From assembly GCA_032718475.1 (NCBI GenBank), contig JAUCBJ010004224.1, positions 62,001 to 126,000 on the forward strand: a stretch of 64,000 nt of DNA, in the 5' to 3' direction. The stretch comes from Nemertoderma westbladi (Eukaryota > Xenacoelomorpha > Nemertodermatida > Nemertodermatidae). The notes beneath the pieces were generated by a model that did not search any database, was not told the origin of the DNA, and saw nothing but the letters and a program-made list of their open reading frames with translations. Shown here in pieces: positions 1-10,973 of the stretch. How positions within the stretch are numbered: position 1 is the stretch's first letter; every line of letters starts with the position of its first letter. The position numbers and the translations under genes are program-made.

Positions 1-148
1 TTTAATGAGCCGCTATCGGTAGCCGCTAATCTTCTACCACGTCTGAATTTAATAATTGCCGTTTTATCTAGGTTTACGGTGAGTCCGTTACTTGAGGCCC
101 AGGTCGATAATGCATTGAGAGCTGCTTGGATGGCTTCCTTGCTATCGT
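1..148 (-). pseudogene. LINE reverse transcriptase fragment, cut by window edge
   Basis: Read on the minus strand, this stretch gives an open frame containing STWASSNGLTVNLDKT followed by a basic run (FRRGRR). That is the thumb-side region typical of R1/jockey/L2-type LINE reverse transcriptases (W..NGL..N..KT). The frame enters at the junction with LINE-1 and leaves the window at base 1. The family is recognised only at the level of non-LTR RT. The right boundary is approximate, because the first residues overlap the start of LINE-1 on the other strand. Confidence 0.6.
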
Positions 149-1397
149 GATCGTCCGATGCGAGAGTTGTGACACATTTGTACATTTAAAATGTTACCGT
201 AGGAAAAGCAGTAATTTATTCTCCACCAGAAACAATCTTGAGCCAAGTTTTCTCTGCAATAGCTGTATTTTTACCGAACTTCCCTTTCATGATACAATTT
301 TAGAATCAGAAACCGACGATTCATTCCTCACATCGCCTCTGCAAACTCCAAGTGATGCTGAGAGTGAAACTTTTAAATTTTTTAAGAAAAAAGGTCTGCA
401 TTTTTTGCACTTAAACGCACGATCTCTGCTTCCAAAACTTTCCGAAATTCGTATTTTAATCAATAAATCCAACCCAGCAGTTTTAACAATCTCTGAAACT
501 TGGCTCGATGATAGCGTTTCTGATGGAGAAATTTATATTGATAATTACGTAGTTTTACGTAAGGATATGGACAGACACGGTGGTGGTGTCTGTACTTACA
601 TTCGATGTGATTTAGCTTTTAATCGTAGGGAAGATTTAGAGTCTTGTGACGAAGTTTTACTGGTGGAACTTTTACTTCCTAAAACTAAACCTATTTTAAT
701 CGGTACTTTATATCGGCCCCCTAAACAATCAGATTTTTTGCAAAATTTTGAAAATACAATTTTATATAATCTTAGGTCAGACTGTGAAATATATTTCTTA
801 GGTGATTTTATTATCTGTTACCATCACAAAGCATCCCCCCTCTGTAAACAGTACCAAAGTATTTTAAATTTGTTTGGTTTAAAACAAATTATTCGAGATT
901 CTACCAGAATTACCAGTAAAACTTCTACTTTACTAGATCACATCCTTTGTAATAATACCGATATTATTTCTCAATCTGGGGTTTTACCTATAGGTCTAAG
1001 CGATCATTTTATAGTTTTTTGCACAAGAAAGACACAAAAATCTTTTTTCGGGGATCATAAAACAGTAACTGTTAGGTCTATGAAAAATTACAGCAAGGAA
1101 CGCTTTTTAAGTTTGTTAGTTAATTCTGACTGGGAACCCTGTTTTAAGGCCGCTGACATTAACCTTGCGTACACTGTTTTTAAAGATATATTTCTAAAGG
1201 CACTTAATACTGTAGCACCAATTAAAGAAATTAGTCTTAAACAACGCACTGAGCCCTGGATGACCTCGGGTATTCTTAGTAATATCAGAGAAAGAGATAA
1301 CTATTTGTATAAATTTAGGAAATACCGTGTTTTAGCTGATTATAATAATTACTGCAAATATAGAAACCTTGTCCAACGGGTAAACGCTGAAATCTGA
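126..1397 (+). pseudogene. LINE-1 ORF2 N-terminus: PHD-like finger and AP endonuclease
   Basis: The protein begins with the tail of a PHD-like zinc finger (CESCDTFVHLKCY ... LCNSC). An apurinic-type endonuclease follows at about residues 90-305. Its landmarks are HLNARSLLPKL, ISETWLDDS, a GDF box (GDFI where GDFN is usual), LLDHILCN and LSDHF. The enzyme nicks target DNA for target-primed reverse transcription. The first codons (about 126-150) come from the adjoining fragment, so the true start is lost. A 1-nt frameshift near 1396 separates this ORF from the RT ORF. Confidence 0.8.
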
Positions 1398-1401
1398 ATA
1401 T

Positions 1402-2691
1402 TTGTACAACAAAATAAGTGAGAATAAAGATAATCCAAAAAGTCTATGGTCTACCCTAAAATCTTTACGTTATAAAAACCTAAACTCTAAATCGAATATT
1501 GTTCTGCAAGATAACGGTGAGCTGATTCATGATCATACTCTAGTTAGTAATTTATTTAATAATTATTTTACTAATGTTGCCTCTAATTTAGTTAAGAAAT
1601 TACCGTTATCAAGTAATAAATATAGTATAGGGTCCGAAACTCTAAATAATTTTTATTTAGAAAAGTTACAAAATTCAGAAAAGTTATTTTTAAAACCCGT
1701 TTCTGAGGATTTCGTTTTTAAAAATCTACTTAGCCTATCAGCCTCAAAAAGTACCGGTCTAGATCTAATACCTGCCCGTTTTCTTAAGGATGGTGCTGAA
1801 GTACTTAAAGTGCCTATTACTTTTATTATTAACTCTATCGTAGATAATGTAGTACCAGACGAACTGAAATTAGCTAAGGTTGTTCCTCTGTATAAAAAGA
1901 ATAGTAAAGTAGAACCCTGTAATTACAGACCTGTTAGTATCTTAAGTATTGTATCTAAAATTCTAGAACGTTCTGTTTTTCTACAGCTGGAGGCACATCT
2001 TAGTAGGCTAAATCTGATCTATGAACTTCAGTCCGGTTTTCGTAAATCATATTCTACAGACACCTGTCTTATTAACTTAACTGATACAATTAGATGTAAT
2101 AACGCAAAGGGTTTATATACTGGTATGGTAATGTTGGACCTACAAAAGGCTTTCGGTACTGTAGATCATGAAATTCTGCTTGGTAAGTTAGGCCTGATGG
2201 GTGTAGGTTCTATAGACTGGTTCAAGTCCTACCTGTCAGACAGAGGTCAAACTGTAGTCATTAGCAAATCGCTGTCTAATGTACAAGAGATTACCTGTGG
2301 TGTACCGCAAGGTAGTTTATTAGGTCCTCTGCTTTTTGTATGCTATGTAAATGATATGATAAGTAGTATAGATCCCGATTTTAAACTCATTTTATATGCC
2401 GACGACAGTGCTCTTATTTTCTCTCATAAAGATCCTATCCATATTTCCCAAAAGTTAAGTGCAGTTCTAGAATCCTGTAATGAGTGGTTGGTTGATAATA
2501 AGCTATCCATTCACTACGGTAAGACTGAAAGTATTTTGTTTGGTTCCAAAAGAAAGTTAAAGAAGGTAACTAAGTTTGAAGTCACTAGAAATGGACATAA
2601 GATTGAAAATAAAAAGGAAGTTAAATATTTAGACGCCACATTTAGCCTAAAAACACACTCCGACCTATTATATTCGAATATAGTTAAATAA
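1402..2691 (+). pseudogene. LINE-1 ORF2: reverse transcriptase domain
   Basis: A CR1/L2-like RT with the motifs in order: NYRPVSILSIVSKILERS, QSGFRKSYST, motif A LDLQKAFGTVDHEIL (Asp present; G replaces the usual D after F), motif B GVPQGSLLGPLLF and motif C YADDS. It follows the endonuclease ORF in a different frame (1-nt slip). The open frame ends soon after KYLDATFSLKTH, where an inserted or duplicated block begins. Confidence 0.85.
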
Positions 2692-2936
2692 CTCTGGAAG
2701 CCCTGTGTTTTCTGAGTTGTAACACTGTGTACAAATTGGGAATAGTAACCCCAATTGTCTCACACTTTCAATCAATCAATCAATCAATGGAGCTCGAACG
2801 AGCTCGTGTATTATTCGCATAATGGGATACCACAATATTTAATTATAAAACAAACTCTGGAAGCCCTGTGTATTCTGAGTTGAAACACTGTGTACAAATT
2901 GGGAATAGTAACCCCAATTGTCTCACACTTTCTCAA
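2691..2936 (+). repeat. Duplicated 83-bp LINE/SINE 3'-end-like module with CAAT tail
   Basis: A module beginning ACTCTGGAAGCCCTGTG and ending CCAATTGTCTCACACTTTC occurs at about 2691-2770 and again at about 2854-2933, nearly identical. Each holds the potential hairpin AATTGGG/CCCAATT. The first copy is followed by (AATC)n (about 2770-2789), the second is not. Between them lies GAGCTCGAACGAGCTC, a palindrome-rich spacer. This looks like the 3' end of a LINE or SINE inserted into LINE-1. TTTAGCCTAAAAACAC near 2642 and TATAGCCTAAAAACAC near 3013 flank the region and may be a target duplication. Confidence 0.5.
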
Positions 2937-3039
2937 GTCACTGGCTCTGTCTCCTCGAAAGTTACAAGTATTTAACTGGTTCTGTAGGTAGTAACATGAA
3001 AAAACCCCGGTTATAGCCTAAAAACACGCCTATAGGCTT

Positions 3040-3336
3040 AAGTTTCTATACAGAAATAAAAATAGTTTAAACACCGACTCCCGCAAGTTACTTTGCTCTT
3101 CTTTAATACAGTGTCACATGGACTATGCGTGCTCTTCTTGGTATGAAGGCTTAACCAAACAGCTTAAATGTAAATTACAAGTAGCTCAGAATAAAGTAGT
3201 ACGATTTATTAAAGACTACAAACCTAGGCACCACCTAACTCCAGATGACTTTTCTGAATCTGGACTACTTAACTTAGTAAAAATAGATGTACTCACGGGT
3301 TGTCAGAATTTATATTATTATTTGTATTGTATTTAA
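3040..3336 (+). pseudogene. LINE-1 RT C-terminal fragment
   Basis: The frame reads KFLYRNKNSLNTDSRKLLC ... HMDYACSSWYEGLTKQLKCK ... QNKVVRFI, the standard C-terminal region of CR1-type RT proteins. It continues LINE-1 after the insertion at about 2691-3030. The frame ends in AT-rich sequence where LINE-2 begins on the other strand. Confidence 0.7.
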
Positions 3337-3524
3337 TTAATTTCGTCAATTTTAAATATTTAAAATAATAAATCCAAAAGTATAGTATCCTACCATGCGG
3401 CCCCTAAGACTCCTATTTTATCGCAACATTCATACCATTAATAGATTAATATTTATTTTTTAAATATGATTGTATTATTTTATTATATTATTACTATAAT
3501 TATTTATTTATATATTAATATTAT

Positions 3525-5265
3525 TTAAGTCATATTGTCTTTCAGGTGTTTTTTTAATGTTTGTTTAAATATTGTTGCGGATTTTATATTTATAATATTG
3601 TTTGGTAGACTGTTCCAAAATAAAGGTCCTAACACGGAGATAGATTGGTGAGCGACATGTAGATGAGTTAGAGGAATTACTAGTTTACCTGAGGCGGACG
3701 ATCGGGTGTTGTAATGATGAAATTCAGATGATTTAGAAAATAGAGTCGATAAAGGGTGATTTGTATTTGATAAAGCATCAAAAAGTAGTTGGCCTAAGTG
3801 AAATTTAAATAGAGATTCAAGGGGGAGAATATTTAATGATCTGTAAATAGGGATAGAGGAAGCTTGGTAGTGGCTAAAAGTTATGCAGCGAATTATTTTA
3901 TTAATTTTTATTCTAAGCGGGCGTATTGTCGTTGTATGTGTGGAACCCCATGCTAATATAGAGTATGTAATATACGGATGTACGAGACAGAAGTAGAGTG
4001 TGCGAAGAATTTCAAGGGGAAATATGTGCCTTAATTTATAAAAAATGCCTGATGTTTTGCAAATTTTAGCGAGGATATAATTAATATGTGATTTCCAATT
4101 TAGTTTTCGGTCCATCAATACACCTAGAAATTTCGCACACTCCACCTGTTTAATATTATTGTTTTTTATTTTTATTTTCGGTAAGCAGTCGTGCCGTTGA
4201 TTACTGGATATGAAATATTCTGTTTTAGTTAGGTTTAGTGATAAGCGGTTGTCGACTAGCCAATCAGAGATCTTGTCTAGCTCGTAGTTAGCAGTAGTAA
4301 TTAGTAGTTCAAGATCTTTGTGGCTATGAAGAAGGGTTGTGTCATCAGCGAAGAGGGTGGTCAGAAGGTTAGAAGCGTTAGGTAGATCATTAATATATAG
4401 TAAGAAGAGTAGTGGTGATAATACCGAACCTTGGGGAGTGCCACAACTCAGATGCAAAGGCGGTGAAAGACAGTTATTTAGAGAAACAGATTGTAACCGG
4501 TTTGATAAAAAGCTTTGAAAGAAATTTTTTGGTGTTCCGCGGATTCCATATGTATCGAATGCTTTTTTCAAGTCGATATAGATAGCACAGGCTGAGTTTT
4601 TAGAGTCCAGTATAGATCGAATTTTTTCAGTAACCGTTAATATGGCATATGATGTTGATATTTTTTTCCTGAAGCCGAACTGTCGTGATGTTAAAATTGA
4701 AAAGCGTTCGAGATAGTTTTGAAGTTGGGAATATATAATTTGTTCATAAATTTTGCTAAATACCGGTAAGAGAGAAATTGGGCGATAGTTATTTGGATCG
4801 AGTGGATCACCCCCCTTATAGTTTGGTATTATTTTAGCATATTTTAGGCAATCAGGAAAGTTACCAATAGTAATAGATAGGTTAATTAAGTAAGTAAGGT
4901 GGTGGGTGAGCAAGTGGTTCAGCAATGGTTCTTAGAAGTTTATTAGGAAAGTTATCATTAGTAGCGGAGTTTGTATTTAATTGTAGTATCAAGTAGTGGA
5001 TTTCCGGGACAGTAGTGGGTACTAGAGAGAATGATTTAGAATTATAGCTACGGATGTGTCGGGTAGGTGATCGTACTGGGCGGGGCATAGAACGTTCTAA
5101 TTTTGAGCCTATAGAACTGAAATGCTCATTTAATGTGGAGGCAATTTTAATAGGGTCATTTGTTGTTTTGATGCCGTCGCTCGTAATAAAATTCATCTTA
5201 GTTGGCATTGCCGATTTTTTGGATCTATGTAGAACAGAATTAATAACAGCCCAGGTTTTGCGCAT
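3525..5265 (-). pseudogene. LINE-2 ORF2: reverse transcriptase, frameshifted
   Basis: Two overlapping open frames (5265-4882 and 4925-3525) carry linker and RT. Motifs are NNYRPISLLPVFSKIYEQ, FGFRKKIST, motif A YIDLKKAFDT, motif B CGTPQGSVLSPLLF and motif C FADDT, then the family C-terminus (WGSTHTTTIRPLRIKINK). Straight after motif A about 12-13 residues present in LINE-4 are missing in frame (DT joins YGIRG directly), so the enzyme is probably dead. The frameshift lies near 4900. Confidence 0.85.
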
Positions 5266-5293
5266 GTTGCCTCTGTTTTTATTAAATTGTGAC

Positions 5294-6361
5294 TCATAGT
5301 ACGATTTTTCTGCAGCTTTTAATATTGTATTTATATTTTTTGTAATTTGATCCGTTATATGCTGTTGGAATTTTTAAAAATTTGGAGAAAAGTCTGTTCT
5401 TTTTTTTAATACATTTTAATAAGGCTTGAGTTATCCATGGTTTGTGTGTAATCTTCCTTTTCGGTATAAATTTTTTTGGTAGGTGTTTATTACATATTTT
5501 TTCAAAATATTGGTAAAAGTGTTCGAATTTTGATTCATTTGGAATATCTTGCGATCTGTATGAGCTCATTGGAATCGATTGGAAGTCAAATAAAAAGTCT
5601 GTGGCCTTAAATTTTGAGTAGTCATAGGTTGTTATTTTTTTGGGTTGTTCAAAAAATGCTGAGAACTCCTGAAAAATTGCAAAAGTTGCTAAATGGTCCG
5701 TTGTGCCATACTCAGATAAAAAGACTCCAGAGCTGTTTATGCATGTCGAAATATTTGTAATGATATGATCCAGGGTAGAGTTTGCTCCAAAGACTATACG
5801 TGTAGGTTGTTTTATAAGCTGAGTAAATCCGTAAGAGGATATTGTCTTAAGATATTGGGAACTTTCCTTGGTTATTTTGTTAAGGTTTACGTTAAAATCG
5901 CCAGCAAGTACAATATCTACATTTAGATTAGAGATGGATAACAAAAGTTTATCGAAAATTTCATGGAATGTATTAAAATTAACAGATGGTGGTCTGTAGA
6001 TTATACCTACTAAGAGATTTTTATTGCTATTTGTTTTAATTTGAATCCACTTGTTTTCAATTCCGTCGACTTTTAATTCAGGTTTTTCCAGAAAATTTAT
6101 GTTGTCTTTGATGTAGTAGCCTACGCCCCACCCAGTACCAGTTTTTCTTCCGCTCGGCCGGGCTGAAAGGAAGGGACCGGCATATCCTTCTATTTGTAGT
6201 TTACTTAAGTCTTCATTCTCGCCTACGAGAGTTTCTGAAAAAGTTAGCATATCGAAATCATGTTCTAATGTACTTAAAATATCGGTAGTTGGTGATAGAT
6301 TTCGGTTTAAACTCCTACAGTTGAGGTGGAAAATAGAAAAGTTAGGTTTAGAATTTATCAA
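5294..6361 (-). pseudogene. LINE-2 ORF2: apurinic-type endonuclease
   Basis: The endonuclease shows FHLNCRSLNRNLSPTTD, LTFSETLV, GIIYRPPS, AGDFNVNLNK, TLDHIITN and TTDHLATF, so the catalytic GDFN and the final D-H pair are present. It nicks the target site. It is in a different frame from the upstream finger ORF and from the downstream RT ORF, so the copy cannot make a full ORF2 protein. Confidence 0.85.
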
Positions 6362-6431
6362 CTGAATTTCATCATTGAACCCGTCGTCAGTATAGTATTC
6401 GCTATACCTGGCGGTGTTTAAGATATGTATA

Positions 6432-6959
6432 TCAGCGGTCTATTGAACTAAATTTTGGATTGGTAATGTCGCTGTTAAAATCGGAAATAATTGTCGAGGA
6501 TTCAAATATATCGCCGTCGTCTGAAGAAATAGTTGTAAAAGGGAAAATATCACAGTAACAATGCATACAATAATGACCAGAAAAAGGGAAAATATCATAG
6601 TAACAATGCATACAATAATGACCAGAAAAAGGGAAAATATCATAGTAACAATGCATACAATAATGACCAGAAAAAGGGAAAATATCATAGTAACAATGCA
6701 TACAATAATGACCAGAAAAAGGGAAAATATCATAGTAACAATGCATACAATAATGACCAGAAAAAGATTTGGATCCATATAATTCATTGAGTTCAGCAAT
6801 AGTCAGATGAGAACCGCATGGTAGGTGGAACCAATTTCTACATAAAATACAGTGAATGGGAATATCAGAAGGGACAAACTGTGAGTAGCAAAATGTGCAT
6901 GAGGAACAGGGGGAAGGGGGAGGGGTTTGGGACAGGATTCTTGTAATTGGGATAGACAT
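6432..6959 (-). pseudogene. LINE-2 ORF2 N-terminus: PHD-like finger with expanded repeat
   Basis: The start (MSIPITRIL) leads into a PHD-like zinc finger: CSSCTFCYSQF ... IHCILCRNWFHLPCGS. Its last CxxC half is repeated five times as SGHYCMHCYYDIFPF (45-bp units at 6541-6765); the last unit reads CYCDIFPF. LINE-4 has only one such segment. The frame then reads toward the endonuclease but is broken near 6432. Confidence 0.8.
6541..6765 (-). repeat. 45-bp tandem repeat, 5 copies, inside the LINE-2 finger ORF
   Basis: Five head-to-tail copies of a 45-bp unit (plus strand begins GGGAAAATATCATAGTAAC). Four are identical; the copy at 6541 differs at one position (C for T). Because the unit is 15 codons long, the ORF stays open. 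The near-identity means a recent expansion. Confidence 0.97.
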
Positions 6960-7230
6960 GACAGTTTAATTTATCTCGTACTGGAACGGACCATACATTA
7001 CATATTATATATAGATAATATATCTGTACTTCAATACTCAATTAAAAATAAGATTTTTTAGAATGGCAGACATTTTACAGTTGTTCTAAATTTGATTTCC
7101 TTAGTAATATCCCTCACTTGGTTCATTATTATTAAAATTCCTTACTCAGATCTTCCTTCTTAATTAAATTATTTAATTAATTAATTCGTTAATATAAAAA
7201 TACCGTGCGTCCATTAACAGCTTGCTTCCT

Positions 7231-8103
7231 TCATGGAAGTTTGTCGGACTCGAGCGACTCGAAGGAGTTACTGATTTGAATAGGTTTACCGGAGACGCGA
7301 CTGCTCGATGCATCGCGTGGATGGAGAGATCGATCAACGGATGCCTTCGCGACAGCCGTTAGATCCGAATCGGTGACCGGACGGGAATATTGGTCGTCGG
7401 TTTGTATGGGTGGGGAAGAAACTGTTGGGCAGAGAACCGCGTCGATATCTTGGATTGTTGTTACTCGGATCGGTTTATCGTTTTGAGAAACGCGAATGGT
7501 AACGACACCAGAATATGAATAGGCAGCGTGTAGGCGCCTCGACCGCTTTAGTTTCAACGCGTGATGTAGAATAGCCATTCGGCGAGGTGTTAGGTGATCT
7601 GTTGCGTAGATGCCAGTACCTTCCAGTGATTTACGGTTTCCAAAAACGACCCAGCGTGATGAATGGCCATAAAATCGGACGATAATAGGACGGGACTTTG
7701 TCTTACCTTCTTTAGCTATTGAGTTGATACCGGTAGGTGACTTTCCAAGACGGTGAAAAATGTCAACGGAGTTAAAGTTAATACCTAGGGTGGAGAGAAC
7801 ATCTTGGAGAGATTTCCGATCGTCATCTTTGGTACCTTCGGCAATTCCATGAAGCAGAACCGAGTACCGCCGCTCGTATTGGTCAAATTCATCGATATGT
7901 AGCTCTTGTGCTGCAATCTTGTCTTTTAGAGCTAGGTTCTCTCTTTTTAATGTTTCGTTTTCCTTGAGGATAACTGGGATGAGTTCTAGCTGGGTCTTTA
8001 TGAGCTTAATGTCTCCATCCAAATATTCGAACTTAACTTCAATAAGGTCATTAAGCTTTTGTATAGCGGCAGCCCAGTTCTCTTTGTCAGCCTTGCGTGC
8101 CAT
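7231..8103 (-). CDS. LINE-2 ORF1: coiled-coil/RRM-like RNA-binding protein
   Basis: This 290-residue protein has an N-terminal heptad-rich coiled coil (about residues 10-75, ENETLKRENLALKDKI), then a conserved block HGIAEG ... IFHRLG ... RPIIVRFYGHSSRW ... TDHLTPRRMAIL. That order resembles the L1-ORF1/transposase_22-type RRM and C-terminal domain also found in CR1/L2 elements of invertebrates. Such proteins trimerise and coat LINE RNA. The frame is intact. It lies about 270 bp upstream of ORF2. Confidence 0.8.
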   Translation of the reverse strand: MARKADKENWAAAIQKLNDLIEVKFEYLDGDIKLIKTQLELIPVILKENETLKRENLALKDKIAAQELHIDEFDQYERRYSVLLHGIAEGTKDDDRKSLQDVLSTLGINFNSVDIFHRLGKSPTGINSIAKEGKTKSRPIIVRFYGHSSRWVVFGNRKSLEGTGIYATDHLTPRRMAILHHALKLKRSRRLHAAYSYSGVVTIRVSQNDKPIRVTTIQDIDAVLCPTVSSPPIQTDDQYSRPVTDSDLTAVAKASVDRSLHPRDASSSRVSGKPIQISNSFESLESDKLP

Positions 8104-8285
8104 TGCGGAACAGGCAGATAGAGGGTATTGATTGCAGGATTGAGTATTTAAGTTCAGTATTTATTTGCAAGTATTGGTCTGAGCCAGACTTAGGTAGGCA
8201 GTCAGCAGTAGCAGTACATTACAGCCATACTACAGTACTACTGTTATACTGCGGCTATGTCACACGAATAGCAAATAACATGTAA

Positions 8286-8837
8286 CAATATAATAATTCT
8301 AGTACTCCCAACATAAAACTTAAAAATTCAGTGTTAAAATCAACTCCAACATCCAAATATTTAGGACTCTTCATAGATAGAAATCTCAGCTGGAAGCCGC
8401 ATTGTAATTACATACTAAAAAAAATCGCTAAGACAATGGGCATCTTTTATAAAATACGGCATTATGTACCTCTACATATTTTGCGCCTTCTTTATTTTTC
8501 ATTAATTCATCCATTTATAAATTACGGGTTAATTGTATGGGGTAACGCGGCCCATTCAATAATTAATCCTATCCGCACTAAAATTAATAAATTACTGCGT
8601 GCAATCACGTTTAGTGATAGATTTTCCTCCTCTGTGCCTATTTACAAATCTTTGAATATTTTACCTATCCAAGCGCTCTACAAATATCAGGTTTTAATAT
8701 TTATGTATAATGTTCTAAAAGGTAATTGTCCAAGCGATTTAAAAAGGTTGTTTTCTAGAACTGACGCTGTCCATTCCCATAGAACACGGTCGGCTAGCCA
8801 AAAAAATTTCTATATTCCATCAACTCGTATTCTTGTA
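8286..8837 (+). pseudogene. LINE-3 RT C-terminal part
   Basis: The frame reads SKYLGLFIDRNLSWKPHC ... GIFYKIRHYVPLHILR ... WGNAAHSIINPIRTKINK, the post-palm region of this LINE family. The reading is interrupted exactly at the PLE target duplication (8825-8837) and resumes after 11225 as SQRSLKYQGPFLWNLLPTS. Confidence 0.8.
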
Positions 8838-8894
8838 ATAATAATTAAATGCTTGAGTTAATACAATTATTTTATTCTTTAATTGTCAAGCTGA

Positions 8895-9027
8895 AGTAAA
8901 AAACCTTACCGGTAGGTATGCCAGTACAGTACGATACAAATACTAAAATAAAAAAGCAACTGACCATTAGACGTTGCATGCAATCAGTAATCAGCTGACG
9001 GCTGTCAGCTGATCAGTAGGTTTCGCC
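8895..9027 (+). repeat. PLE left inverted arm
   Basis: Begins GAAGTAAAAAACCTTACCGG and is the reverse complement of 11080-11213. It contains a nested palindrome around AATCAGCTGACGGCTGTCAGCTGAT. The PLE ORF is open from within the inner end of this arm. Confidence 0.9.
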
Positions 9028-9113
9028 GCCCGGTCAAAACCAAGTTTGACACCGCACTCTTCTACTCTCAGGTAGATTATTTCACCCGCGCCACTGATGC
9101 TGACAAAGTAAGT

Positions 9114-10973
9114 GTGTCACACCACTCCCAGAATTACGCCAGGTTAATGCGCTTACAGCGGCAGTCAGATGCTGTCGCTACAACCGCGCGTTACTTGAAG
9201 CAACAGGGCCTGATTGCTGTGCCTTTTGACAAGGGGAACGGCTATTGTGTTATGAGGAAGGAGTCGTATCTGACCAAGGCTGATACTCTCATCGCCGACC
9301 CCGCCAAGTTTGGTCCCCCTCCAGGCCGCCCGGGTGCTGTGAAGATCGATATTTACCGTCGTAGGGCCGAGGTTATACGGGACGAGGTCACCAGTATTGT
9401 GGGTAAGGAGAGTAAGGAACTCCTAGCCAAGTTACTACCGCGCAAGGATACTACTCCCCCGAGGTTGTATGGCCTCGCTAAGGTCCACAAGGCTGGTGTC
9501 CCCCTCCGCCCGATAACTTCAATGCCCGGCAGCATCTACCACCCTGTCGCTGAGTACCTCAGGGACATGTTGCAGGTGCTGCCAGAGGGTAGGATTGGTA
9601 CTAACAGCGCCGGGGCTGCCGATCGTCTCGCCGAGCTGGAGGTAGAACCCACGGACCGCCTCTACTCCCTGGACGTAGTGAGTTTATTCACTAATGTTCC
9701 ACTCAAGGAGGCGGTGCAGCTTGCTGCTGATCTACTGTACGAGCAACATCCTGACCAGCCTATCAACAAGGACCAATTTATTCGTCTTATGTTGGTTGCT
9801 ACACAGGATGTTGTATTCCTGGATCACCGTGGTAACTACCGTTGTCAGAGGGATGGTGTCGCCATGGGCTCCCCTTTGGGTCCCATACTCGCCAACATCT
9901 TTCTGTCACAGTTCGATGAGCAGATCGCGGCGGGTACCAAGCTTAGCGATAGGTACGTTGATGACGTGTTTAGCGTTGGTAGTAATGACCCCACTGAGAA
10001 GCTGAGAGAGGTCAATGCCCTCCACCCCAATCTTAAGTTTACACTTGAGTTGGAGGAACAGGGCCGCTTGCCTTTCCTTGATTTGGTTGTGTCCCGTACT
10101 GACCACGCGCTTGCGACGGCGTGGTACCGCAAGCCTACAGATACCGGGCTTGTTCTTAATGCTACTGCGTGTGCCCCTGAGGCATACAAATGGGGGGTAG
10201 TTCGTGGAATGTTTCATCGCATTTTCAACGTCAGTAAGGGCGGGGATGGCTCCCAGCTCCTTTCTGCAATTGGCGAAGCTAACACCATTCTTAGCAATAA
10301 CCAATATACGAATGCGATGATTCAACGCGAGCTTACCGCCGTCCGTGCCGCTAGGGGGCGTCCTGGCAATTGTAGTGAGAGCGAGGTGACTGCGGTTGCA
10401 CCCACTGAGGTCATTGACCTGGTGGATCCAGCACCCGTAGATAATCGCAGGCCTATCATCTGTAAGTTTGAGTACCGCGGTCGGGCTACCGAACTTTTCG
10501 TTCGTAGGCTACGTGGTCTAGTACCGAGATCTTGCGCACGGCCAGTGCGGTTTGTTTACACAACTGCCAAACTGCGCCAATCACTGCCATCATTGAAACA
10601 TCCGGTTCCCGATATTCTGGCTTCTAACGTCGTGTATTCATTTGCTTGTCCCTCTTGTAAGGGGGAATATGTTGGACATACCATCCAACACTTATTTGAA
10701 CGCGTTAGACAGCATCAAGACGGGTCGGCCAATGATGGTAGTGAACAAGGCAAGACAGTTCACAACCATATCATGACGCACCGCGGGGAGCCCAACACAC
10801 GTTGGTTGACTGACTGGCGAGAGTTGTTCAAACACTTCAAGGTTATTGCACGGCACCCTTTGCGTCCTGTCCTGCAAAAACTAGAAATGTTTTATATACG
10901 CACTCGCCAGCCAGCTATTAACAAGCAGAAACGTGATTGGCGCAAGTTTGAGGTGCTGCTTCCCAGTGGTTAG
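9114..10973 (+). CDS. Penelope-like RT with C-terminal GIY-YIG endonuclease
   Basis: Residues are numbered from 9114. An N-terminal PLE block holds the conserved DKGNGY (about 41-46). RT motifs follow: RPITSMPGS (about 133), motif A LYSLDVVSLFTNVP (about 183-197), motif B VAMGSPLGPILANIF (about 251-266) and motif C YVDD (about 283). A GIY-YIG nuclease sits at about 503-590, with YSFACP ... GEYVGHT and the RVRQH stretch. The frame ends at 10973 with no internal stop. The codon at 9114 is GTG, and the frame stays open upstream into the inverted arm, so the real start is upstream or has been lost; the first in-frame ATG is at about 9150. The RT copies RNA and the nuclease cuts the target. Confidence 0.92.
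   Translation: MSHHSQNYARLMRLQRQSDAVATTARYLKQQGLIAVPFDKGNGYCVMRKESYLTKADTLIADPAKFGPPPGRPGAVKIDIYRRRAEVIRDEVTSIVGKESKELLAKLLPRKDTTPPRLYGLAKVHKAGVPLRPITSMPGSIYHPVAEYLRDMLQVLPEGRIGTNSAGAADRLAELEVEPTDRLYSLDVVSLFTNVPLKEAVQLAADLLYEQHPDQPINKDQFIRLMLVATQDVVFLDHRGNYRCQRDGVAMGSPLGPILANIFLSQFDEQIAAGTKLSDRYVDDVFSVGSNDPTEKLREVNALHPNLKFTLELEEQGRLPFLDLVVSRTDHALATAWYRKPTDTGLVLNATACAPEAYKWGVVRGMFHRIFNVSKGGDGSQLLSAIGEANTILSNNQYTNAMIQRELTAVRAARGRPGNCSESEVTAVAPTEVIDLVDPAPVDNRRPIICKFEYRGRATELFVRRLRGLVPRSCARPVRFVYTTAKLRQSLPSLKHPVPDILASNVVYSFACPSCKGEYVGHTIQHLFERVRQHQDGSANDGSEQGKTVHNHIMTHRGEPNTRWLTDWRELFKHFKVIARHPLRPVLQKLEMFYIRTRQPAINKQKRDWRKFEVLLPSG

Larger units (their letters stand above)
3337..8285 (-). mobile_element. 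LINE-2: near full-length two-ORF CR1/L2-like element
   Basis: Minus-strand LINE with ORF1 (8103-7231), ORF2 N-terminal finger (6959-6432), endonuclease (6361-5294) and RT (5265-3525). It is the same family as LINE-3 and LINE-4, judged by the shared RT C-terminal phrases and the NDIFPF segment after the finger. It is decayed: ORF2 has three frame changes and an in-frame deletion in the RT. The outer borders are approximate. Bases 3337-3524 are its AT-rich 3' UTR and 8104-8285 its 5' UTR. Confidence 0.75.

Noticed and set aside
6440-6799. Hydrophobic 119-residue frame with FLVIIVCIVTMIFSL repeats
   Set aside because: It is the 45-bp zinc-finger repeat read in another frame; the PHD-like frame is the conserved one.
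9845-10325. Minus-strand frames inside the PLE
   Set aside because: Shadows of the GC-rich RT frame; they lack any motif.
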